A stretch of 64,000 bases of DNA from the NCBI RefSeq assembly GCF_003206575.1, contig NZ_PZJO01000010.1:33019-97018 (forward strand). Direction: 5' to 3'. Positions 7,861-15,735 of the stretch are shown one piece after another. Within the stretch, counting starts at the first letter, position 1, and every line of letters begins with the position of its first letter. The DNA is from Salinicola endophyticus. GTDB lineage: Bacteria > Pseudomonadota > Gammaproteobacteria > Pseudomonadales > Halomonadaceae. Made by a program: the position numbers and the translations under genes. The notes under the pieces were generated by a model, which made no database searches, was not told the DNA's origin, and saw only the letters and a program-made list of their open reading frames with translations.

Positions 7861-8300
7861 GCGTAGGCTCCGCTGAAGCGCGAGAGGCTCTCGGCGGTGA
7901 GACTGCCGAGCAGGTCGAGGCGGGTGTCGTCGACCCGTTCCAGGCTGAGGCTGAAGTCGAGCTTGCCGGCGGCGCCGTCGCGGTGGAACTGGCTGGCGGT
8001 CTCGTCGACCTGGGTGATCACCCACAGGCCGTACTGGCGCCCGGTGCCTTCGATCAGCGGCCAGGCGTCGCCCTGGCTGGCCATCTGGCGCAGGGCGTCG
8101 AGCTCGAGACGCCCACCGGTGAACTCCGGCAGCAGGGTGCCGCTGAGGGTCAAGGTGTCGCTGCCCGGGCCGAGATATTGATAGGCCGGGCGGGCGCCGA
8201 CCCGGGACTGGGCGGCGTGGCGCCAGGCGCTATTGCGCTGCAACTGCTGGTAGGGCACCGAGCGCGTTTCGAACACGAACATACCGAGGGCCATGAGCAT
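7857..8300 (-). CDS. Tail protein U (gpU)
   Basis: A 147-residue homologue of P2 gpU, the tail terminator or tube-capping protein needed for tail completion. Typical family blocks are visible: LGMFVFETRSVPYQQLQR at the N-terminus and a later DALRQMASQGDAWPLIEGTGRQYGLW segment. It follows the tape-measure gene after a 187-base gap filled by a palindromic repeat element, and overlaps gpD by four bases. Confidence 0.92.
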   Translation of the reverse strand: MLMALGMFVFETRSVPYQQLQRNSAWRHAAQSRVGARPAYQYLGPGSDTLTLSGTLLPEFTGGRLELDALRQMASQGDAWPLIEGTGRQYGLWVITQVDETASQFHRDGAAGKLDFSLSLERVDDTRLDLLGSLTAESLSRFSGAYA

Positions 8301-8328
8301 AGTGCTCTCCTGTGATTCGTTGGGGGCG

Positions 8329-8490
8329 TAGGGTCTGTACGAAAACTGCCTGCGCTCAGCAATACGGCGTTAAAAACCGGCTGGAACGCCAGCCCGGTCA
8401 AAAATGCTCATTTACACCCCGTAAACTCCGCTTTTTCATCGATTTTTGCCTTGTCTTGCCATCGCTCGCCGACTTTTCGTACAAACCCTA
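8329..8490. repeat. Palindromic repeat element, copy A
   Basis: A roughly 160-base element with inverted ends TAGGGTCTGTACGAAAACT (8329) and ACTTTTCGTACAAACCCTA (ending 8490). The interior includes GGCGTTAAAAA, a GGCTGGAACGCCAGCC hairpin and ATTTACACCCCGTAAACTCC. The interior and the ends match copy B at 21089-21260. The last three bases (8488-8490) are the TAG stop codon of the tape-measure gene read on the minus strand. It encodes nothing and looks like a MITE or REP-type repeat. Confidence 0.75.
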
Positions 8491-10929
8491 GTCTCGATCC
8501 CACATCGACGAACGTTGATAGGCGGCCCGTTCCTGCTGCGCCTGCTCGAGGGCGCGCTGCACCTCCTGGGCGACCTGGCGTGCCAGGGCGTTTTCGTCCA
8601 TGCCGGGGGCGGCGTGGATATGGATGTCGCCGATCTGGACGCGGTTGTCGCTGGCCGGGGGCGGGCCGCCGGCGGTGAGCGGGGCGCGGGTATCGAGGGT
8701 GATCGGGGTCGGCCCCAGCAGCGCGAGCTCGGGCGCGAACGGTGGCTGCGCGCTGGCGGGGACGGCGGCGGCAGCCAGGGTGAGCCCGGCACCGGCGCGG
8801 ACGACGTCGCGGGCGATGGCGACCATGCGCTGGATGGGCTCGTCACGCTGGCGCTCGATCCCCAGCGTCAGGCCCTCCACGGTATACCCGCCGAGCTTGG
8901 CGAACTCGCGGGAGGGCGACTGGATACCGAGGCGTTCTTTGAAGCTCTGAAGGGCGCTCTGGGCCAGGCTGCTGGCGCCTTCGACCACGTAGTTCTTGCC
9001 CGCTGCCAGCCGATCGCCGACGGCGCGGGCGCCTGCGCTTGCTTTCTCCTTGAGCGATTTCAGGCCGTCGCCGGCGTCGCTGGCCAGCGAGGTGACGCGA
9101 TCGGCGGCCTTGCCCGCCATCTCTTTGCCGCTGCCCCAGAGGTTGCCGGGCAGCGACTTCAGATAGTCGATGGCGGCGTCCCACTTCTCCTTGAGCTGCC
9201 CCATCAGGTCCCAGTCGGTGACCAGTTTGACGACCGCGTCGATGGCGCGGCCGGGGGCCGTCTCGAACCAGTTCCAGAGCTCGGTGATGCCTTTCCAGGC
9301 GCTCTCGAGGCCGTTGACGATGGCGTCCGAGAGGGTGCTCATGCTGGCCGGCACCTCGATGCCGAGCTTGTCGAGGGTGGCGATGATGCCCTGATAGATC
9401 AGCCCCAGCGGTGACCAGTTGGCGAGCAGCTGCATGACGCTGCCGATGCCGCCGGCGAAGGCGTCCTTGACCTGCTGCCAGCGCTGGCTGAACCACTCGC
9501 TGATCGCGCCCCAGTGGCGGTAGATCTGGTAGGCGGCGACGCCGAGGGCGGCGACCGCGGCGACGATGGCGAGGATCGTCAGGCTGGCGGGGTTGAGCCC
9601 GAGCAGGGTGAGCACACCGCTGAGCGCGGTGAGCGGGGCGAGCACGGCGCCGATGCCGCTGGCGAGCAGGCCAAGGGTGGCGAGCATGCCGCCGAGCACG
9701 CCGAGGAACTGGGTCAGCAGGGTGGTCAGCTCGGGGTTGTCGTCGATCCAGCCGGCGATGCCGCGGGTGATCGCGGTGATGGCCTTGACCAGGTCGCGCA
9801 GGGCGCCGTCGTTGGCGGTGGCGAAGGCGATGCTGGTCTCTTCCCAGGTCGCCTGCAGGCGGTCGAGGTCGCCGCTCAGGTCGTCCACCGCGCTGCGGGC
9901 GGCGCGCAGGTTGGTGCCGCTGAGATCGGGCACGCGGGCAGTGGCCGGCGTGACGATGTTCGGTGCGGCGTTGGCCACCGCGGGCATGCCGGCGGCCCGT
10001 GCCGGGGCGCTGATCTGGCGCGCGGCGCTGAGGCGTTCGGCATGGGGGCCACCGATCTGGGCGCCACCCGTCACGGCTACGCCGGTATCGGGGCCACCGG
10101 TATTGGCGCCGCTGGCGCGGCGTCTGCTGGCACTGAGCACATCGGCGAAGCGGGCCATGGCGCCCTGTTCGGCGAGGTCGACCCCGGCCTGGCGGGCCAG
10201 CGCGCTGGTGCGGGTCACGCTCTCGACCAGCTCACGGCCGTTGGCCTGGGCGAGCAGCACCATATCGCCGAGGGAGGCCTGGATCGCCGCCGGGCTGACC
10301 TGGCGCTCGAGCAGCGCGGCCTGGGCCGCGGCGATGCGGGTGGCGCCGAAGCCGGATTGGGTGCCGAGCTCGCGGGCCTGCTGGGCCAGCGCCTGGGCGC
10401 GCGGGTCATCCCGGGTGAAGCCGCCGGCGCGGCGTACGTGGCGCTGCTCGCGCTGGAACGCCAGGGCGGGGCCGAGCAGGGTCTTGGCGCCCTGGATCAG
10501 GCTGTCGAACCCGAGCCCGCCGCTGGGCAGCTCGGCGGGCTGCGGTCTCGGGCGAGCACGCGCCGCGGTCGTCGCCGCGGATCTCGCGGCAGGTGTCGGC
10601 AGGGATCTCGCCGCGGGTGTCGGCGCCGGTAGCGCACGCCTGGCCTGGGCGATCCGGGCCACCGGCGGCGGGGCCGAGGCGGTCGCCGTGGCCGCGGCGG
10701 CCGGGGCCGGCAGCAGGCGCTGCTGGCGCACCATCGTCTGGCGCAGCTGATCGAGGGCGTCGCGCAGGCGGGCGCTATCCCGCCAGGTGTGGTCAGAGAC
10801 GGCAGGATCGGCGCCGACGGGCGTCGCCGGGCGGACAAGACGCGGAGATTCGCGGCGCAGGCGCGTCAGCGGGGCGGTGAGCTTAGCGACGCTGGCGAGC
10901 AGCGCCGGGAGGGGGAGATTGCGCGCCAT
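8488..10929 (-). CDS. Tail tape-measure protein (gpT)
   Basis: An 813-residue tape-measure protein, close in size to P2 gpT, so the predicted tail should be about P2 length. The N-terminal third is Ala/Arg-rich and helical (residues 1-380). A hydrophobic central block follows (about 400-480, with FLGVLGGMLATLGLLASGIGAVLAP). The C-terminal part has the usual repeated NLWGSGKEMAGK and LQSFKERLGIQSPSREF motif near 690. The protein sets tail length and is ejected on contraction. Its first 47 bases overlap the E' frame. Its TAG stop is formed by the end of repeat element A. Confidence 0.92.
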   Translation of the reverse strand: MARNLPLPALLASVAKLTAPLTRLRRESPRLVRPATPVGADPAVSDHTWRDSARLRDALDQLRQTMVRQQRLLPAPAAAATATASAPPPVARIAQARRALPAPTPAARSLPTPAARSAATTAARARPRPQPAELPSGGLGFDSLIQGAKTLLGPALAFQREQRHVRRAGGFTRDDPRAQALAQQARELGTQSGFGATRIAAAQAALLERQVSPAAIQASLGDMVLLAQANGRELVESVTRTSALARQAGVDLAEQGAMARFADVLSASRRRASGANTGGPDTGVAVTGGAQIGGPHAERLSAARQISAPARAAGMPAVANAAPNIVTPATARVPDLSGTNLRAARSAVDDLSGDLDRLQATWEETSIAFATANDGALRDLVKAITAITRGIAGWIDDNPELTTLLTQFLGVLGGMLATLGLLASGIGAVLAPLTALSGVLTLLGLNPASLTILAIVAAVAALGVAAYQIYRHWGAISEWFSQRWQQVKDAFAGGIGSVMQLLANWSPLGLIYQGIIATLDKLGIEVPASMSTLSDAIVNGLESAWKGITELWNWFETAPGRAIDAVVKLVTDWDLMGQLKEKWDAAIDYLKSLPGNLWGSGKEMAGKAADRVTSLASDAGDGLKSLKEKASAGARAVGDRLAAGKNYVVEGASSLAQSALQSFKERLGIQSPSREFAKLGGYTVEGLTLGIERQRDEPIQRMVAIARDVVRAGAGLTLAAAAVPASAQPPFAPELALLGPTPITLDTRAPLTAGGPPPASDNRVQIGDIHIHAAPGMDENALARQVAQEVQRALEQAQQERAAYQRSSMWDRD

Positions 10930-11047
10930 GGGGGGCCTCGTTCATTGAGCGTTGGCGGGCGCGCTCGCGCCACTCCATCAGTTCGCGCAGGCTGAAATCT
11001 GCGCAGTCCGTGGGGGTCCAGTGGAAGACGATGGCCAGGTCGGCCAT
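10883..11047 (-). CDS. GpE-family tail protein (E', frameshift extension of gpE)
   Basis: The reading frame encodes the GpE-family motif MADLAIVFHWTPTDCADFSL followed by RELMEWRERARQ, the E' domain of P2-type phages. In P2 this part is made as a C-terminal extension of gpE through a -1 ribosomal slip; the frame here is -1 relative to gpE and is open back through the slip site at 11131-11137. The coordinates mark the part from the first in-frame ATG (54 residues), which would be independent translation; the slipped product would be about 190 residues. It acts as a tape-measure chaperone. Confidence 0.8.
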   Translation of the reverse strand: MADLAIVFHWTPTDCADFSLRELMEWRERARQRSMNEAPHGAQSPPPGAARQRR

Positions 11048-11097
11048 CGCATCCTCTACCTGGGCCGGCAGCGCGATCTCGGCGCCGCCGCGGGGTG

Positions 11098-11445
11098 TCA
11101 GGCGGTTTCGCCCCGCGCCCGCTTCGAGAGCAAAAAACCGGCGATGTCGCTGCCGCACTGGACCAGGTCGGCCGGGTCCATCTGGCGCGCTTCGTGCTCG
11201 GTCAGGCTGGGCTGGGAGAGCCGCGGGATCAGCTTGATCAGGGCGTCGGTCTGCATCTGCAGCACGTCGGCCAGGTTGACCCCGCGCAGCTCGCCGGCGC
11301 TCGGCTTGCGCAGCACGATCTCGTCGATGCGCTGCTCGCCGCGCACGATCGGCGTGTCCAGGGCGATGGTGACGCGGGTGCCGTCGGCGGCGGTCTTATC
11401 AGCGGCCGTCTTGGCGGCGGTATCAGCGTTCTGGGCTTGGCTCAT
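11098..11445 (-). CDS. Tail assembly protein E (gpE)
   Basis: A 115-residue homologue of P2 gpE, a tail assembly chaperone that coats the tape measure. The core VRGEQRIDEIVLRKPSAGELRG is typical of the family, and LADVLQMQTDALIKLIPRLS follows. Near the 3' end the codons GGT TTT TTG form a T6G slippery heptamer, as in P2, allowing a -1 shift into the E' frame. Downstream of the tube gene and upstream of the tape measure, the standard position. Confidence 0.9.
   Translation of the reverse strand: MSQAQNADTAAKTAADKTAADGTRVTIALDTPIVRGEQRIDEIVLRKPSAGELRGVNLADVLQMQTDALIKLIPRLSQPSLTEHEARQMDPADLVQCGSDIAGFLLSKRARGETA
11131..11137 (-). promoter_or_regulatory. Programmed -1 frameshift site (TTTTTTG)
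   Basis: On the minus strand the heptamer T-TTT-TTG lies in gpE register (preceded by GG completing GGT). A shift of -1 here continues into the open E' frame ending at 10883. P2 and its relatives use the same heptamer at the same place to make E+E'. Confidence 0.85.
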
Positions 11446-11530
11446 GGGTGTCTCTCGGTGGTGATCGTGGGGTGACGCGGCGCGCGGGCGATGTCAGCGG
11501 CGGGGAGACCACCGCTGACGGGGGCGCGGC

Positions 11531-12043
11531 TTAGATACCCAGCGCCTGGCGGCGGCGGGCCAGGCGGTCGTCGCCGTTGACCTTGAACACGTAGTTGGGC
11601 AGGTCGATCTCGATCTTGGTCACCCCGCCGATCACCAGCTTGTAGTAGCTCAGGGTGCTGGTGATCTTGTGCTCGGTGTTCTCGCCATCCTGGGCGTCGC
11701 CGAAATCGATCTCGGTATGGCGGCCGCGCATCACCACCTCCACCGCGACCACTTCGTCGGTGTCGTCACGCTCGTAGCTGCCGGTCATGCGCAGCAGGTC
11801 GGCGTCGAGGCGCGAGGCGCCGAAGTTGTCGAAGATCGACTCGACCAGGCCGCCCACCGTCCACTGGCAGGTCATCAGGCCATCCATGCCCATGTCGATG
11901 CCGACGCTGCCGTCCATGCCGCCGCCGCGCCACTCTTCAATCTTGCGCGTGAGCGTGGGCAGGGTGACGGACTGGATCTGGCCCTGGTAGTTGTCGCCGT
12001 TGCCGAACAGGTTCAGCGCTTTGAGTTTCTTGGGAAGTGCCAT
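11531..12043 (-). CDS. Tail tube protein (gpFII)
   Basis: A 170-residue homologue of the P2 major tail tube protein FII. It begins MALPKKLKALNLFGNGDNYQ, and contains the family segments LTRKIEEWRGGGMDGSV and MRGRHTEIDFGDAQ plus the ending DDLARRR-like tail. Hexamers of this protein stack to form the inner tube that is driven through the target envelope. It follows the sheath gene by 40 bases. Confidence 0.93.
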   Translation of the reverse strand: MALPKKLKALNLFGNGDNYQGQIQSVTLPTLTRKIEEWRGGGMDGSVGIDMGMDGLMTCQWTVGGLVESIFDNFGASRLDADLLRMTGSYERDDTDEVVAVEVVMRGRHTEIDFGDAQDGENTEHKITSTLSYYKLVIGGVTKIEIDLPNYVFKVNGDDRLARRRQALGI

Positions 12044-12083
12044 CGATCAATGCTCCTCAGGGGTCTCGGGGCCGAACCGGCGC

Positions 12084-13268
12084 TCAGGCGCTGGCCGCGA
12101 CGCGGCTGGCGAAATCGGCGAGATAGGTGTCGGTGATGCGCTGCTGGAAGCCGAGATCCTCGAGCGGCGGCACCGGGGTGTAGTCGTAATCGATGCGCAG
12201 CTTGCCGGCCTTGAGGCTCTCGCGGGTGTTGAGCGATTCGTTGAGCCAGGCGCGGCCGTCGATGATCAGGCCCAGCGCCTTGAGCTCGGCGAACTTGGCG
12301 TTGATGCCTTCGATGATGTCGCGGGCCAGCGAGGCGTGCAGCGGCTTGTCCACCGCCCACAGATGCGCCTCGGCGATGGTGTCGGCGAGGATCTGGGCGG
12401 TGCGGGTGTAGTTCTCGAACGGGAACAGCGACTGCGGCCCGGCGCAGGTGCGCGAGCCCCAGAAGCGGAAGCCGCCCTGGTTGACCAGGGTGGTGACATC
12501 GGCGGCGTTGAGCAGGCCGGCGTCGGTGGCGGCGGACTGCAGATCCCAGAAGACGTCGCGGTCGATCCCGGTGACGCCGTTGACGACCACGTTGGAGAGC
12601 GTCTTGTGCCAGCCGATCTCCTGGTCGAGCCTGGCGCGCAGGCCGAGCGCCACGGCCACCGGGCTGCGCGGGGCAGTGGCGGCGGTATCGGCATCGAACG
12701 CCTCGAAGCGCGGCCAGATCAGCATCAGCTCGCGGGCGCCGAACTGGTCGCGGTAGGCGGTGGCGTCGGTCAGCGTCTCGCAGTCGTGGGCGTAGGCGTA
12801 GCCGAAGGCGCGCAGCGCCTGCAGCACCGGCACCAGGGCGGTGGTCACTTCCGGGGTATCGAGCTCCGGGCAGCCGATCAGGCGCGGGGTCACGCCGAGC
12901 TTCTGCTTGGCGGTCATCAGCGCCTGCAGGCCGGTGCGCTGGCCGCTGTCGGTGGTGGTGCCGATCACGTTGGCGCTGGTTTCGGTGGCATCTGCGCCTT
13001 CGGCGACGCGCACCACGACCACGATCGGCCGCGCCTGTTCGGCGATGGCGCTGAGGGCGCCTTTCAAGGTACCGCTGCTGCCGGCCTGGCCGATGGCGGT
13101 GGCGATATCGGTGACCAGCGCCGGGCGGTCGAGGGGGAAGGCGGTCGCATCGGCGTCGGCGGCGGTGGCGACGATGCCGATCACCGCGGTGGAGATCGTG
13201 CGCAGGGTACGGGTGCCGTCGTTGACTTCCGAGACGCGCACGCCGTGATGGTATTGGTCGAGTGCCAT
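12084..13268 (-). CDS. Tail sheath protein (gpFI)
   Basis: A 394-residue contractile sheath protein of the P2 FI family. It begins MALDQYHHGVRVSEVNDGTR and has the diagnostic segments TPRLIGCPELDTPEV, NQGGFRFWGSRTCAGP and a C-terminal RIDYDYTPVPPLEDLG. The full length and intact motifs argue against decay. The presence of a sheath makes the particle contractile (R-type) rather than flexible (F-type). An independent promoter would have to lie in the 13269-13479 gap next to the divergent cargo gene. Confidence 0.94.
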   Translation of the reverse strand: MALDQYHHGVRVSEVNDGTRTLRTISTAVIGIVATAADADATAFPLDRPALVTDIATAIGQAGSSGTLKGALSAIAEQARPIVVVVRVAEGADATETSANVIGTTTDSGQRTGLQALMTAKQKLGVTPRLIGCPELDTPEVTTALVPVLQALRAFGYAYAHDCETLTDATAYRDQFGARELMLIWPRFEAFDADTAATAPRSPVAVALGLRARLDQEIGWHKTLSNVVVNGVTGIDRDVFWDLQSAATDAGLLNAADVTTLVNQGGFRFWGSRTCAGPQSLFPFENYTRTAQILADTIAEAHLWAVDKPLHASLARDIIEGINAKFAELKALGLIIDGRAWLNESLNTRESLKAGKLRIDYDYTPVPPLEDLGFQQRITDTYLADFASRVAASA

Positions 13269-13479
13269 GAGGGGGTCCTGATCAGGGTAACGGGGCTGTC
13301 AGGGGCTCATGGTGTGGGGGATGGTAGTCTGGGGCGAGCGGGGAGCGGTGTGGAGTGGACTTTGAGAAAACCTCTTCTTCATTACCTATAAAAATCATCT
13401 TGTCTTAAGCATGCTCGCGACGGTTGAATCAATGAGATGTTGGTGAAAGAGGTGGAGGATTCAAGTTGGAGGTGTCAAT

Positions 13480-14109
13480 TTGGAATTCTTGGAAGATGTC
13501 CTCGGGGATAGAACGCTAACAGTTGCGTTTTTTGCCATGCTGGGAACCTTCGTTTCCAGTTTTGGTGCATTGGTTGCGGCAATCATTACCGCACGACATG
13601 CTCGAGTTTCCACTATGCCGATGCTCGTAATGGTGCACTCAGGCAGGGAAAGCACTGGTAAATGCACTGTTAGTATTGAAAATCATGGGTTTGGCCCAGC
13701 CGCTATTCAGGAATTGCTTATATTCTATAGAGGGAAGCCCTATTCCGTTGCATCTGCAAAGGATTTGAATGACTTGGCAGTTTGCATTTTTCCCGATGGA
13801 GTCAAGTGTAACGTTGAATGGAAAGAGGTGGGGCAGTCAACGGCTCTGGGGCAAGGCGCTGTCATCGATTTTTGGTCGGTTGAGGTCACAGACTGGAACG
13901 GTGCCGACTGTGGGTTCGAAAGCCTTTATTCTTTCTCGTATAAGGCGGTTTATCGTGACGCTTATATGAGGGCTTGGCTGCATTATGTGATTAAGAATAA
14001 TGAGTATTTTTATAGAAGGTCTCTGTTGAGTCCTAGGTATGTGTTTATGTTTTTGTTTGGGGATAGGGATCGCCTTCTGGCTAATGACTTTCATGGCAAG
14101 CGACCATGA
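13480..14109 (+). CDS. Membrane-anchored cargo protein of unknown function at the G-FI locus
   Basis: A 209-residue protein on the strand opposite to the tail genes. Residues 14-40 form one membrane helix (VAFFAMLGTFVSSFGALVAA); the rest is a probably beta-rich soluble domain with TVSIENHGFGPAAIQELLIFY. Start is TTG, with GGAGGTG five bases upstream. GC content is plainly lower than that of the neighbours, a sign of separate origin. In P2 the space between G and FI holds fun(Z), a gene for exclusion of another phage, also read on the opposite strand. Phage defence or self-immunity is therefore a fair guess, but I do not recognise the fold. Confidence 0.7.
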   Translation: MEFLEDVLGDRTLTVAFFAMLGTFVSSFGALVAAIITARHARVSTMPMLVMVHSGRESTGKCTVSIENHGFGPAAIQELLIFYRGKPYSVASAKDLNDLAVCIFPDGVKCNVEWKEVGQSTALGQGAVIDFWSVEVTDWNGADCGFESLYSFSYKAVYRDAYMRAWLHYVIKNNEYFYRRSLLSPRYVFMFLFGDRDRLLANDFHGKRP

Positions 14110-14600
14110 GGGTGCTCTACGTTGATATCTGTTTCAGGAGGATGAGTGCTTTGAGTTCGAGTCGCTGGTTTTGCCTTGGCTTCTACGCGGCAATCTTTAT
14201 TGCCCGTCATCCCAGATAACTGCCTTGGGTACATCGGGATCCATCGCTTTCTCTGCTTCAGGCCCGAGAGGTCTGGGGGGCATGTAGGTGCAGTTATCAC
14301 CCAAGAGCTAGCGCCGGAGCGCGCGAATCGATGCCCATCAACATTACCCTTTGTTCGGGCTCTAAGGTCTAATCCCTGCGAGGGATACCATAAGCGCTCC
14401 CCGTTACCATGAGAAAATCCTCCCACCCGTAGAACGGGCGAGGGCTGAGTTGGATGCGGCCCCACCACTTGGCAATCGATGCCCCATTCCCCCACGCGGC
14501 CAACTAGGCTACCCATGGCGCTCCGATCGAGACTCGTCTATACCAGCGGGGCGCGGGATCTCCCCGCCTTCCTGATGATCCAATCCAGCAGAGGTGCGAT
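14110..14600. other. Non-coding or decayed segment with one hairpin
   Basis: Nearly 500 bases between the two cargo genes without a convincing gene. Open frames exist on both strands, but none has a ribosome site or recognisable product. An imperfect hairpin lies at 14419-14443 (CCTC-CCA-CCCGT-AGA-ACGGG-C-GAGG). The hairpin could belong to the end of an insertion sequence remnant, but I cannot assign it. Confidence 0.4.
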
Positions 14601-15107
14601 ATGTGGCGCAGCATGATGATGGCCGGGGTGCTGGCGCTGGGCGCGCTGCCGATGGCAGCCCTGGCGAACAGCGAGATGCCGGCGGCGGTGAAGGCCGAGG
14701 TGAGCGATGCCTGCGTGATCAGCGACGCAACCACCGGTCTCGCGCCTCGCCACGCCAGCGTGAAGGGATGGTTACCAGGAGAGGTGTGGCTGGTGCCCTG
14801 TACCGTCGGCGCCTATCAGACGGGTTACGAGGCGGTGTTCGCCCCGGACGGTGGGACGCCCCGTGCGCTGCTGTTCGCGCTGTGGCGGGACGGGAGCTGG
14901 ACCGGCACACGGACGCTGTTCGATCCCGAGTTCGATGCGCAGCACGGCACCCTGCACGACCGCTACAAGGATCGCGGCGCCGGTGGCTGCGGCGGCGAGC
15001 GCACCTGGGTGTGGCAGGGCAGCGACTTCCAGTTGACCGAGTACCGCGCCCAGCCGAACTGCGAGAGCGGGCAGACGCGGTATCCGGTGGTTTTCGAGGC
15101 GAAGTGA
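14601..15107 (+). CDS. Exported DUF1176-family protein
   Basis: A 168-residue protein with a signal peptide (residues 1-22, MAGVLALGALPMAALA). The rest fits the DUF1176 pattern: GEVWLVPCTVGAYQTGYEAVF, TLFDPEFDAQHGTLHDRYKDRG, GGCGGERTWVWQGSDFQLTEY and a final cysteine before RYPVVFEAK. Conserved cysteines suggest disulfides in the periplasm. The function of the family is unknown. AGAGGTG precedes the ATG. It lies convergent to the tail-fibre chaperone gene and downstream of the low-GC cargo gene. Its GC content matches the host, so it may be host-derived cargo. Confidence 0.75.
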   Translation: MWRSMMMAGVLALGALPMAALANSEMPAAVKAEVSDACVISDATTGLAPRHASVKGWLPGEVWLVPCTVGAYQTGYEAVFAPDGGTPRALLFALWRDGSWTGTRTLFDPEFDAQHGTLHDRYKDRGAGGCGGERTWVWQGSDFQLTEYRAQPNCESGQTRYPVVFEAK

Positions 15108-15114
15108 CGTCGGG

Positions 15115-15735
15115 CTAGGTCGCGGCCTCCCACACCACCGCCTCGATCGCCTCGCGGTCCCCGGCGGCCTCGGCGGCGGCGATGGCGTCCTTCAACTGCC
15201 AGGAGTGGGCCAGCAACCCCTGCTTGAACGCCTTGGCGGCGTCGGTGAGCGCGATCATCTGCGCCGGGGTGAGCGAATAGACGGTGTTCGACTGCGCCCG
15301 CAGCGCCATGCTGGCGTCGGTGTCGCCGGCGGCACGACGGTCGCGGGCCTCGATCGCCAGCCCGAGCAGATTGGCTTCGTCCTCCTCCGGCCGGGTCTGG
15401 ATCACATCCTCGCTGCCACCGGGCAGGGTGTAGGGCATGCCCGCGCGCAGGGCGGCGGCCAGGGCCGATTCGATAATGCCTCTTTGCCTAAATGCCAAAC
15501 TTTCGATCGATATTAATGTGCTAGGAATATCCTCGTTGGATGCCTTTATTTCAGAAAAGATCAGACGGCCCAACTCTTCAGGATCATTAGGTGTAGCGGT
15601 AAATGGAATCCATCCTAGTTGCTTATGCTGGATCTCACAGTCAATGGTGCCATCGTCGTTTAGCGTTGGGTTGCGCCAAGGAGAGGTCTTGACTGGATCA
15701 ATGCTGCTGTCTAAGTCCGATGTGTTCATGATCAA
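15115..15735 (-). CDS. Tail fibre assembly protein (gpG-like, DUF4376)
   Basis: A 206-residue chaperone for the tail fibre, in the G position directly after H. The C-terminal two thirds (AALRAGMPYTLPGGSEDVIQ through WQLKDAIAAAEAAGDREAIEAV) belong to the DUF4376 type found in fibre chaperones. The first 85 residues differ in base composition: the DNA at about 15480-15735 is clearly richer in A and T than the 3' part, so the gene is a mosaic. ATG overlaps the fibre stop by four bases (ATGA). In such phages the chaperone N-terminal half often changes together with the fibre tip. Confidence 0.85.
   Translation of the reverse strand: MIMNTSDLDSSIDPVKTSPWRNPTLNDDGTIDCEIQHKQLGWIPFTATPNDPEELGRLIFSEIKASNEDIPSTLISIESLAFRQRGIIESALAAALRAGMPYTLPGGSEDVIQTRPEEDEANLLGLAIEARDRRAAGDTDASMALRAQSNTVYSLTPAQMIALTDAAKAFKQGLLAHSWQLKDAIAAAEAAGDREAIEAVVWEAAT

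Noticed and set aside
14091-14516. 141-codon minus-strand frame between the cargo genes
   Set aside because: No ribosome site and no recognisable motif; it also overlaps the end of the better supported low-GC gene.
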